Below are positions 8,905 to 15,951 of a stretch of 34,258 bases of DNA, piece by piece. Below the pieces are notes generated by a model. That model was not told where the DNA came from and made no database searches. It saw only the letters and a program-made list of their open reading frames with translations. Origin of the DNA: Candidatus Rokuibacteriota bacterium (lineage in GTDB: Bacteria; Methylomirabilota; Methylomirabilia; Rokubacteriales; CSP1-6). Positions within the stretch are counted from its first letter, which is position 1. Each line of letters begins with the position of its first letter. The translations under genes were made by a program, and so were the position numbers. The stretch lies in contig QHSQ01000142.1 in the NCBI GenBank assembly GCA_003221615.1, positions 1 to 34,258 of the forward strand, read 5' to 3'.

Positions 8905-9713
8905 CAGGCCTCTCCTTGGCTCACGAACTTGGTGACGAGCCGGGCGAGCTCGCGGGGTTTCTCCATCTCGACGAAGTGTCCGGCGCCGTCGACGACTTCG
9001 AGCCGCGCCTGCGGCAGCGCCTTCGCGTAGCGCTCGCCGCACTCCAGGGGCACGATGCGATCGTCGCGACCCCAGACGACCAGGGTCGGCGTGGCGACGC
9101 CGCCGAGCAGGTGCGGCAGCGAGGCGTTGTACATGTAGGGCTTCCACGCGATGCGGAACGACATCTCGCGATTCAGGTCCCAGTGCTCGAGCCGGCCCGT
9201 CTCCGGCTCGGCCCCGAACAGACGGTCGAACGCGCTCTGATCGCTGAATCCGAGCCGCACGTAGTCGATATAGGAGACGAGCGCCTGGTCGGCGATCACG
9301 CCGCGGTCGGGCTTGAGCCCCATCGCGCCGACCAGGACGAGCTTGCGAAACGCGCGTGGCGCCTGGGTGGCCATCTCCGCCGCCACCCAGCCACCGAAGC
9401 CGAGCCCGACGATGGAGACCGTCCGGGGAGCGCGGGTGACGGTGAGCTCGCTGAGCAGCCACTGATGGGCCGCCGCGAGATCCCGGACGTTGCGCATCCA
9501 TTCCGGCCGCTGGGATCCGTCGTACCCGAGGTGCGACGGCACCAGCACGGTGAAGCGGCGGGCGAGCTCCTCGTAAAAGGGCAGACGCGCGAGCGTCCCG
9601 ATGTCGTGGTGAAGAATCAGTAGTGGGGGCCCGTCGCCGGCCCGGGCAAGCTGCATCCCGACCCCAGCAATGGGAACGGTTTCGGTGGTCCAGTTGGCGG
9701 CTGACGTGCTCAC
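8904..9713 (-). CDS. Alpha/beta-hydrolase-fold protein lacking the nucleophile serine
   Basis: A 269-residue alpha/beta hydrolase and the first gene of the operon running to 4570. The fold is clear: HHDIGTL oxyanion region, the nucleophile elbow, the acid in VVWGRDDRIVP and the histidine in VDGAGHFVEMEKP. The elbow reads G-L-G-F-G-G, so Gly105 replaces the usual Ser (G-x-S-x-G). The codon is GGC and there is no sign of a frameshift. The enzyme may have lost hydrolytic activity or use another mechanism. The GTG at 9713 is chosen because GGAGGAG (9724-9730) lies 10 nt upstream; the frame beyond it runs into the inverted repeat. Confidence 0.85.
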   Translation of the reverse strand: MSTSAANWTTETVPIAGVGMQLARAGDGPPLLILHHDIGTLARLPFYEELARRFTVLVPSHLGYDGSQRPEWMRNVRDLAAAHQWLLSELTVTRAPRTVSIVGLGFGGWVAAEMATQAPRAFRKLVLVGAMGLKPDRGVIADQALVSYIDYVRLGFSDQSAFDRLFGAEPETGRLEHWDLNREMSFRIAWKPYMYNASLPHLLGGVATPTLVVWGRDDRIVPLECGERYAKALPQARLEVVDGAGHFVEMEKPRELARLVTKFVSQGEA

Positions 9714-9810
9714 GGTAGCGAAGCTCCTCCCGTCGCGCGTGTTGGCGTCCCGCTCGACGTCTGCCCAGACTACTCGCTTGGCGCGGGGGCTGGCAACGCC
9801 GCGTTTTTTT

Positions 9811-9974
9811 GTGGTCGCGCCGCGGGGTGTGGTGGGGAGAGGGTCACCAGACCACGCGGCACGCGTGCGCTGGCCCGCGGCGGCTGGGCTCCATCCGGGC
9901 ACGCGACTTCCGCCGCCGCGTGGCGGGAACGGGTCTGGTGACCCTCTCCCCACCACACCCCGCGGCGCGACCAC
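9811..9974. repeat. 164-bp element with perfect 43-bp inverted repeats
   Basis: The arms 9811-9853 and 9932-9974 are exact reverse complements over 43 bp and enclose a 78-nt centre that has further partial complementarity (for example 9852-9860 with 9915-9923). A run of seven T lies just outside the left arm and CTTTTC outside the right arm. It lies upstream of the hydrolase operon and next to a decayed lactonase gene. I see no transposase and no exact target-site duplication. It could be a MITE-like element or a very stable structured RNA. Open frames read through it in both directions give the same arm-encoded peptide and are not genes. Confidence 0.8.
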
Positions 9975-10056
9975 CTTTTCGGCACGGGCCTAGCCCATCG
10001 ATACCGAGTTGTGTCGGCGCGTTGGGGGCTTTTGGCGCCTGGGCGAAGACTGCGCT

Positions 10057-10312
10057 GGCGATGACTATGGTTGAGGGGCTTCCGGTGTTTGTCACCTGTC
10101 CGGTGGGGAGAGATGGCCGGTGATTTGGTCGATGCGGAAGGAGACGATCGTGCCGCCGGTAGGCGGCTGGCTCAGTACCTTGAGCTGGCCCGTCTGCGCG
10201 TCGACCGCGAGCGCGGTCGCATGATCGCCGTCACCGTGTCGCTGAGGCCCTCTCCGCGCTCGTCGCGCTCACGACTCGAGTGGGACCCGACATAAGCGAA
10301 CGAGGCGAGGAC
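10057..10312 (-). pseudogene. Mosaic remnant of a lactonase-family beta-propeller gene
   Basis: Three pieces typical of the 6-phosphogluconolactonase-like lactonase family (Pfam lactonase) follow each other on the minus strand in different frames. The first is an N-terminal strand, SFAYVGSHSSRERDERGEG. The second is HGDGDHATALAVDAQTG followed by a Q-P-P-T-G-G end, which normally lies about 50 residues further on. The third is SFRIDQITGHL followed, after a frameshift, by PTGQVTNTGSPSTIVIA, which matches the C terminus. A real family member has roughly 340-380 residues; only about 80 remain. There is no start codon. I read it as a gene reduced by internal deletions and a frameshift. Confidence 0.65.
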
Positions 10313-10335
10313 CCGACCGGTCGTGGATGGCGCCG

Positions 10336-10611
10336 TCACCCCGGCGTGCCTCCCGCCGGCGGCGCCGGCGGAGGCGGAGCGGTCGACGGGGCCACGCGGC
10401 TTCTCAGCACCGTGATCGTGATGCCCTGGGAGAGAAGCCAGTCCTGAACCGACGCCCAGCGCCGCGGGTCGTCGCGCTCCCACCGCGCAATCGCTTCCGC
10501 TTCGATCGCGATCGCGGTGCGGGTGCGCCAGAGGGCACTCACGACGAGCCTTTTCAGGTCGGTCGGACTCGTCTCGAGGTCTCGGAGCAGGCTCTCGGTC
10601 GCGGCATCCAT
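10336..10611 (-). CDS. Small hypothetical protein, 91 residues
   Basis: I do not recognise this protein. It has an amphipathic, probably helical body (MDAATESLLRDLETSPTDLK to about residue 70) and a Pro/Ala/Gly-rich tail. No signal peptide or membrane segment is seen. There is no Shine-Dalgarno sequence; a TAAGCT box (10621-10626) lies 9 nt before the ATG, and a TTGACA (10639-10644) lies further upstream but only 12 nt from that box. It is divergent from the gene pair beginning at 10709. The overlapping longer frame 10172-10669 looks like a shadow. Confidence 0.5.
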   Translation of the reverse strand: MDAATESLLRDLETSPTDLKRLVVSALWRTRTAIAIEAEAIARWERDDPRRWASVQDWLLSQGITITVLRSRVAPSTAPPPPAPPAGGTPG

Positions 10612-10664
10612 AGCACGCGAAGCTTAGCCTAACCATCGTGTCAATAGCGTGGGGATAAGAGTTC

Positions 10665-10687
10665 GTCACATCAGGGGGAAGTGTGAC
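10665..10687. promoter_or_regulatory. Operator-like inverted repeat between divergent genes
   Basis: GTCACA (10665-10670) and TGTGAC (10682-10687) form a 6-bp inverted repeat with an 11-nt spacer, 21 nt upstream of the ATG at 10709. It could bind a dimeric regulator. The arms are short and chance is possible. The half-sites are in the opposite order to a CRP site, so I do not call it one. Confidence 0.25.
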
Positions 10688-10708
10688 AGTATCGGCCCAA
10701 CAGGCGCC

Positions 10709-11014
10709 ATGGCCGAACCGTCACCTCAGTCGGCCCGTCCGCTCGAGCTCGAGGATCGACGCGCTCGTGCCGCCGCCGAAGAGACGTCGAGGGGCCCGGT
10801 GCCTGTTTCGCCCCTGGCCATGGAACGGTGGGCGATCGTGCTCAGACGCCACCGCGCCGGATACGCGGGGTACGAGCAGGTCGATCCGCGCGCGCTCGAG
10901 CTCGCCAGGCAAAGCCGGCCCCCGGACACGAGCATGCTGAGATCGCTGGTGGGCCGCCTGCGATCGCTCGGGCGCGCCGACAAGGGCGATCAGAGGCCGA
11001 CGAAGCCGGCGTGA
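10709..11014 (+). CDS. Small hypothetical protein coupled to the patatin-like gene
   Basis: A 101-residue basic, probably soluble protein with no signal peptide or membrane segment that I can see. I do not recognise a domain; the most structured part is around MERWAIVLRRHRAGYAGYEQ (residues 34-53). Its TGA overlaps the GTG of the patatin-like gene (GTGA, 4 bp), so the two are almost certainly co-translated and may work together. The ATG at 10709 is preferred to the GTG at 10649 because the extra segment looks non-coding and contains the inverted repeat. The Shine-Dalgarno is weak. Confidence 0.6.
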   Translation: MAEPSPQSARPLELEDRRARAAAEETSRGPVPVSPLAMERWAIVLRRHRAGYAGYEQVDPRALELARQSRPPDTSMLRSLVGRLRSLGRADKGDQRPTKPA

Positions 11015-13695
11015 GCGCCGTACCAGCGCAACGCGCCGCGCAGACGCCGGCGATCGCGGCTCCGCCGGCCACCGACAATCTGGTCGGCCTGGCACTCTCC
11101 GGGGGCGGCATCCGGAGCGCGACGTTTGCGCTCGGCGCGCTTCAGGCTCTCCACAAGCTCGGGCTCCTCGCGCTGTTCGACTACGTGTCCACGGTCTCCG
11201 GCGGCGGCTTCACCGGCGCGTGGTGGAGCGCGTGGCTCTCGCGCGCCGAGCGCCAGCCGAGCGAGCGCTTTCCCGAAGCCGAGGACATCGAGCCGAGCCG
11301 ACGGCCGTCCACGCTTCTCCTCGATCCGGATTCGCCGAGGCCGTCCGCGGAGATCCGGACCGCCCGGGATCCGATTCACCATCTTCGCCTCTTCGCGAAT
11401 TACCTGACGCCCCGCCGCGGCGCGCTGAGCGCGGACACCTGGCGCGCGGTCACCTTCTACGTGCGAAGCCTGGTCTTCAACTGGCTCGCGCTGTTGCCGA
11501 TCCTGCTCGTCGTCGTGATGCTCGCCCAGCTGTACTTCGTCGCCTGGAACGACGACGTCGCGCTGGGCTTCGCCTGCTCGACTCCCGGCGGCGACGACGA
11601 GACGTATCAGGTGCTGTGGACGCTGTGTGAAGGCGATGGCCCCGCGCACAGCGAGGTGGTCAGGGCTCGCGTCGTCCACGCCGCGGCGCCGCTCCTGATT
11701 CTCGTGGCGGCGATGGCGGCGGTCTCGATTCTGTGGCTTCTCCATGGCACGTCGACGCCGTGGCTGGCCGTGTTCGGGCTACTCGTTCTGTTCGGCTTCG
11801 CCGGATACCTCGCCGATGTGATCCGAGGGGGACCGGCCGGAGCCTCGTGGCTCTCCGTGTCCCGACTGTCCATGGTCGCGGTCGGGCTCGTCGCCGCGGC
11901 CCATGTCGTGAAGCTGATGACCACGCCTCGCGTGAACGGGCGTGTCCCGCACGATGCGCATCGGACGACCCTGGCTCAATGGAACAGCGGCCTGCTCCTG
12001 ACCACGGTGCTCCTGGCCCTGTGTCTGACGGTTGCGGGCTTCGGCCACGAGATCGTCTGGTTCTTCTTCTATCCGAGAACGGGCCGTGTCTGGTCGGCGA
12101 TCCGACAGGCCGGCGGCTGGGGCGCCGTGGTCGCGGCGGTCGTGAGCGCGGTCTGGACCGCGTATCAAGCGACGCCGTCGGGCCGGGTCAAGGACAGCGC
12201 CGAGCCGCAGAGCCGCGCGACCCGGGTGGGGTTCCTGGTCGCGCCCTACGTCGTGCTGGGCGTGCTGGTGCTGCTCCTCGCCTACGCGGGTCGAAAGATC
12301 ATCGTCGTCGTGGCGGGCGAGCCCGACGTGGCGCAGGCGCTCTCGTACGGCGTGATCGCCGGAGCCGTGGTGCAGCTCGTCTTCGCCGTCTCGGAGCTGC
12401 GCCGTCGGCGCTTGCCCGGCGTCAACTTCCGCGCGTGGAGCCTCGTCGCGCTCGCGATCGTCAGCAGCGGGAGCCAGGCGATGTTCTTCTCGCGGATGGA
12501 CGACGACAGCGTCACGTTCACGCTGTTCTATGTCGGCGTCGCGGCCATTCTCCTCGCGGTCGCCTCCGTGGTGGGACTGGGCTGGATGTCCGATCCGAAC
12601 GGGCTGTCGATGCACTCGTTCTACAAGGCACGTCTGGTCCGCGCCTATCTCGGGGCCTCGAACGCCGACCGACGCGGCGAGCAGGTGACCGACGCCGTTC
12701 CCGGCGATGACGTTCCACTCAGAGCCCTGTTCAACCACGATCAGGGCGCGCCCTACCACCTCGTGAACACCACCTTGAACCTGGTGGCCAGCGTCGATCT
12801 CGCCACCGCTCAGCGCTCGGCGGCCAACTTCGTGCTCTCGAGCTACTACTGCGGCTCGGCGCGAACGCGCTACCGGCGGACCGACGAGTACATGGGAGGC
12901 GACATGACGCTCGGGACCGCCGTGGCGATCTCGGGAGCGGCCGCGAGCCCCAACATGGGCTCACGAACGCCGAGCATGCCGCTGGTCGTGCTGCTGGCGC
13001 TCGTCAACGCCCGCCTCGGTTTCTGGGCCCCGACCCCCTTCGCCGCGCGCTGGCGCGAGCCCCGCGCGGCGCTCTGGCCCTTCTACCTCTTGCGTGAAGC
13101 GCTGTCGCAGACCACCGACCTGTCGACGTACTGCTATCTGACCGACGGCGGCCACTTCGACAACACCGGGCTCTACTCGCTCGTAGAGCGCGGGTGTCGC
13201 TACGTCGTCCTGCTCGACTGTGGCGCCGATCCCGGGCCGTGCTTCGCCGACCTCGGCGACGCGATCCGTCGCTGCCGCATCGATTTCGGCGCCGAGATCT
13301 CGCTCTCCGTCCAGGGTTTTCTCGATCGCGCGCAGGACAGCGGGCTGGCGACCCGCCACGTGGTCGTCGGCAAGATCCTGTACCGCAAGGAGCACTGGGA
13401 TCAGCTCGGCCTCGCCTCCAGCGACGATGCCGACCGCACCGGCGTCATCGTCTGGGTGAAGCCGGCCGTGACCGCGGCTGACTCGGCCGACGTTCGCCAG
13501 TACAAGCTCCAGAATCCCAACTTCCCGCATCAGACGACCGTGGATCAGTGGTACGACGAGGCGCAGTTCGAGAGCTATCGCAAGCTCGCCTACGACAGCG
13601 TGGGCGACGCGCTGCGCCCGTGCGTGCAGCCCGGTCCGCTCGGCGCCGCGCAGGTGCAGGCGTTCTTCCGCAGTCTCGAAGCTCAGTATCCCTGA
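11011..13695 (+). CDS. Patatin-like phospholipase with a large membrane insertion
   Basis: An 894-residue protein of the patatin-like phospholipase superfamily, predicted to hydrolyse acyl esters of membrane lipids with a Ser-Asp dyad. The oxyanion loop is LALSGGGIRSATFALGALQA (residues 27-46). The nucleophile is Ser63 in STVSGGGFTG and the acid is Asp712 in TDGGHFDNTGLYSLVERG. In ordinary patatins these residues lie about 150-200 apart; here about 650 residues separate them. Roughly residues 150-530 of that span hold about ten hydrophobic membrane segments. The catalytic domain is thus split by an integral membrane domain. The GTG at 11011 overlaps the preceding stop; upstream in-frame sequence is a shadow of that gene. 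Confidence 0.85.
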   Translation: MSAVPAQRAAQTPAIAAPPATDNLVGLALSGGGIRSATFALGALQALHKLGLLALFDYVSTVSGGGFTGAWWSAWLSRAERQPSERFPEAEDIEPSRRPSTLLLDPDSPRPSAEIRTARDPIHHLRLFANYLTPRRGALSADTWRAVTFYVRSLVFNWLALLPILLVVVMLAQLYFVAWNDDVALGFACSTPGGDDETYQVLWTLCEGDGPAHSEVVRARVVHAAAPLLILVAAMAAVSILWLLHGTSTPWLAVFGLLVLFGFAGYLADVIRGGPAGASWLSVSRLSMVAVGLVAAAHVVKLMTTPRVNGRVPHDAHRTTLAQWNSGLLLTTVLLALCLTVAGFGHEIVWFFFYPRTGRVWSAIRQAGGWGAVVAAVVSAVWTAYQATPSGRVKDSAEPQSRATRVGFLVAPYVVLGVLVLLLAYAGRKIIVVVAGEPDVAQALSYGVIAGAVVQLVFAVSELRRRRLPGVNFRAWSLVALAIVSSGSQAMFFSRMDDDSVTFTLFYVGVAAILLAVASVVGLGWMSDPNGLSMHSFYKARLVRAYLGASNADRRGEQVTDAVPGDDVPLRALFNHDQGAPYHLVNTTLNLVASVDLATAQRSAANFVLSSYYCGSARTRYRRTDEYMGGDMTLGTAVAISGAAASPNMGSRTPSMPLVVLLALVNARLGFWAPTPFAARWREPRAALWPFYLLREALSQTTDLSTYCYLTDGGHFDNTGLYSLVERGCRYVVLLDCGADPGPCFADLGDAIRRCRIDFGAEISLSVQGFLDRAQDSGLATRHVVVGKILYRKEHWDQLGLASSDDADRTGVIVWVKPAVTAADSADVRQYKLQNPNFPHQTTVDQWYDEAQFESYRKLAYDSVGDALRPCVQPGPLGAAQVQAFFRSLEAQYP

Positions 13696-13724
13696 CGCCC
13701 CGACCCACATCGGCGCGCGATCGC

Positions 13725-14981
13725 TCAGCCGCGTCCTCGCCAGGGGCCGGTGATCAGCCGCGCGCCGCGCTGCCACGACAGGTAGGCCCACGCCCACTCG
13801 AACAACACGAGAAAGCGGTTGCGAAAACCGATCAGGAACATGATGTGCACCAGAAGCCACGCGAGCCACGCGGGCAATCCTGACAGCTGGACGCCGCCGA
13901 CGACCGCGACGGCCGACGCGCGCCCGATGGTCGCCATGGTCCCGCGGTCGCGATAGTGAAACGCTCGTGTCGGTCGGCCGTCCAGGCGCCGCAATGCATT
14001 GTCCGCCGCGTGGGTGCCCTGCTGCATCGCGACGGGCGCCAGACCGGGGAGCACCGTGCCCTCTCGGGTGCGATAGAGGCTCATATCGCCGATGGCGAAC
14101 GCGTCAGGGTGCCCCGGGATCGAGAGGTCCGGCTCGACCGGCACGCGTCCGGAGCGATCGAGCGTCACTCCGAGTGTCCTGGCGAGCGGCGCCGCCGCCA
14201 CTCCGGCCGCCCACAGTACGGTCCGCGCGCGGATCTGCTCGCCGCCGAGCCACACCGCGTCGGCGGTGACGCCGGTCACGATGGCGCGGGTGCGTACCTC
14301 GACGCCGATGCGCTGAAGGGAATCCTGGGCGCGTCGGCTCAGCGTCTCCGGAAAGCTCGCGAGAACGCGCTCACCGCCCTCGAGGAGCACGATGCGCGCC
14401 CGCGTGGGGTCGATGAGGCGGAAATCGCGCGCGATGGTCTGGCGCGAGATCTCGGCGAGAGCCCCGGCCAGCTCCACGCCCGTCGGGCCGCCGCCGACGA
14501 CCACGAAGGTGAGGAGCGCCTGCTGCTCGGCGCCGTCGGGCTCGCGCTCGGCGGATTCATACGCGAGAAGCACCCGGCGGCGAATCTCCAGCGCGTCCTC
14601 GAGGCTCTTGAGGCTCGGGGCGAGCACCTCCCAGTCTTCGTGGCCGAAGTACGAATGGCCGGCGCCCGCCGCGAGGATCAGCGCGTCGTAGCCGATCTCA
14701 CCCCGATCGAGAACGAGGCGCCGCGCGGGGAGATCCACTCGCTCGACCTCGGCCAGCAGCACCGTGATGTTCTTGGCGTGTCGCAGGACGGATCGGAGCG
14801 GCGTCGCGATGTCGGACGGGTTGAGCGCAGCGGTCGCGACCTGATAGAGCAGGGGCTGAAACAGGTGGTGGTTGCGCCGGTCGAGCAGGGTGACCCGCAC
14901 GGGCCGGCCCGCGAGGGCCCGCGCGGCGTAGAGCCCGCCGAAGCCACCGCCCACCACGACCACGTGTGGTTGGTCGGCCAC
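13725..14981 (-). CDS. ndh: Type II NADH dehydrogenase (NDH-2)
   Basis: A 418-residue FAD-containing membrane-associated NADH:quinone oxidoreductase that passes electrons from NADH to quinone without pumping protons. It shows the N-terminal FAD-binding GGGFGGLYAARAL, the family motif NHHLFQPLLYQVATAAL, the second Rossmann motif VVGGGPTGVELAGAL, the AIGDM FAD contact and a hydrophobic C-terminal anchor (WLAWLLVHIMFLIGFRNRFL). Length is typical. The start is GTG with no well-placed Shine-Dalgarno sequence. It is convergent with the patatin-like gene (29-nt gap) and separated by a strong hairpin from the dienelactone hydrolase gene upstream. Confidence 0.93.
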   Translation of the reverse strand: MADQPHVVVVGGGFGGLYAARALAGRPVRVTLLDRRNHHLFQPLLYQVATAALNPSDIATPLRSVLRHAKNITVLLAEVERVDLPARRLVLDRGEIGYDALILAAGAGHSYFGHEDWEVLAPSLKSLEDALEIRRRVLLAYESAEREPDGAEQQALLTFVVVGGGPTGVELAGALAEISRQTIARDFRLIDPTRARIVLLEGGERVLASFPETLSRRAQDSLQRIGVEVRTRAIVTGVTADAVWLGGEQIRARTVLWAAGVAAAPLARTLGVTLDRSGRVPVEPDLSIPGHPDAFAIGDMSLYRTREGTVLPGLAPVAMQQGTHAADNALRRLDGRPTRAFHYRDRGTMATIGRASAVAVVGGVQLSGLPAWLAWLLVHIMFLIGFRNRFLVLFEWAWAYLSWQRGARLITGPWRGRG

Positions 14982-15002
14982 CTCACGAACCGAGAACGAC
15001 GC

Positions 15003-15030
15003 GCAGCCCGAGCCCCGAGGCTCGGGCTGC
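15003..15030 (-). terminator. Strong hairpin between dienelactone hydrolase and ndh
   Basis: A perfect 12-bp stem (15003-15014 with 15019-15030) with a 4-nt loop lies 14 nt downstream of the hydrolase stop codon on the minus strand. The bases that follow on the minus strand are only mildly T-rich (GTCGTTCTCGGTT), so termination would rest on the stem. Confidence 0.6.
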
Positions 15031-15044
15031 CTTTCGGCGCACCG

Positions 15045-15818
15045 CTACCCCTTGGTGTTCTGCCGGACGAATGCCTGGACACGCCGCCAGGCATCGGCCG
15101 AGGCCTCCGCGAACTCGGTCTGCTTTCGATCGAAGAAGCTGTGCGGCGCGCCCGGGTAGACCGTCGAATCGTGCTTGACGCCGGCCTTGCGGCACGCGGC
15201 GTCGAACTCGTCGACGGCGGTCTGGGGGATTCCCTGATCGGCGCCGCCGAAGAGCGAGAGAACACCGCACTTGTAGCGCGAGACCGCGTCGATCGGCTTG
15301 GGCCGATCGGGCCAGCGACTCAGGCCGAGCGGCCAGCCGTAGAAGCCGATCACGCCGGCGTAGCCGAGCCCGCTCGCGGCCTGAAGGTACGAGAGGGCAC
15401 CGCCGAAGCAGAAGCCCACCGAGAAGATCGAGCGAGCCTCGCCGCCGTCCTTGCTCCGTAGATGGGCGACGGCGGCCGCGATGTCGGCCTGTAGCGCGTC
15501 TGGTTTCGTCTGCGGTACCTGGGACATGAAGTCGAAGCTATCACTGCGGTCATCGGATTGGGCCGTCCGCGCGAAGAAGTCGATTGCGACCGCGTCCACG
15601 CCGACCTCGGCGAAGCGATCGGCAAGCTCCTTGTAATACGGATGCAGTCCGCGCACGTCCGGGATGACGACCATCCCGGCGCCGGTGGGCTTGCCCGCGC
15701 GGGCCGCGTGGGCCATGAAGCGCGTGCCGTCCGCCGAGGTGAGTCGGAAGTCACGCGAGCCGGCGGAGCCGCCGGCGATCGGAGCAATCGGGGGCCGAGA
15801 ATCGTTATCGACGCACAT
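15045..15818 (-). CDS. Dienelactone hydrolase family protein
   Basis: A 257-residue alpha/beta hydrolase of the dienelactone hydrolase family; classic members open the lactone ring of dienelactones in chlorocatechol breakdown. The nucleophile is the Cys in GFCFGGALSY, the acid the Asp in LFGGADQGIP and the base the His in YPGAPHSFFDR, so the triad is complete. No signal peptide is seen. The ATG at 15818 has an excellent AAGGAGGA (15823-15830); the longer frame to 15995 overlaps the divergent amidohydrolase start and is rejected. The true substrate is unknown, since many family members act on other esters. Confidence 0.92.
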   Translation of the reverse strand: MCVDNDSRPPIAPIAGGSAGSRDFRLTSADGTRFMAHAARAGKPTGAGMVVIPDVRGLHPYYKELADRFAEVGVDAVAIDFFARTAQSDDRSDSFDFMSQVPQTKPDALQADIAAAVAHLRSKDGGEARSIFSVGFCFGGALSYLQAASGLGYAGVIGFYGWPLGLSRWPDRPKPIDAVSRYKCGVLSLFGGADQGIPQTAVDEFDAACRKAGVKHDSTVYPGAPHSFFDRKQTEFAEASADAWRRVQAFVRQNTKG

Positions 15819-15873
15819 GGGGTCCTCCTTGTTTCGAATCGCGACGCTCGGGCGGTCCGGCCGCCCGGATAGC

Positions 15874-15901
15874 TTGACTCTAACACCGGGCACGATATAG
15901 T
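15874..15901 (+). promoter_or_regulatory. Sigma-70-type promoter of the amidohydrolase gene
   Basis: TTGACT (15874-15879) and TATAGT (15896-15901) are separated by 16 nt, each one mismatch from consensus. The start would be near 15908, giving a leader of about 45 nt with GGGAGGA at 15941-15947. On the opposite strand a TAGAGT box (15877-15882) overlaps this promoter and could serve the divergent dienelactone hydrolase gene, so the two may compete. Confidence 0.7.
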
Positions 15902-15951
15902 CGCGCCAGCCGCGAGCGCTCAGCGGTACATCGTCACGCCGGGAGGACGCG

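Noticed and set aside
9770..10095. Several open frames through the inverted-repeat element
   Set aside because: They exist because the arms lack stop codons on both strands. The same peptide is encoded from each arm, so they reflect symmetry, not genes.
10172..10669. Minus-strand frame of 165 residues
   Set aside because: It overlaps the 91-residue hypothetical gene and the lactonase remnant in other frames and has an Arg/Pro-rich, non-protein-like composition. Only its last part carries the lactonase N-terminal fragment.
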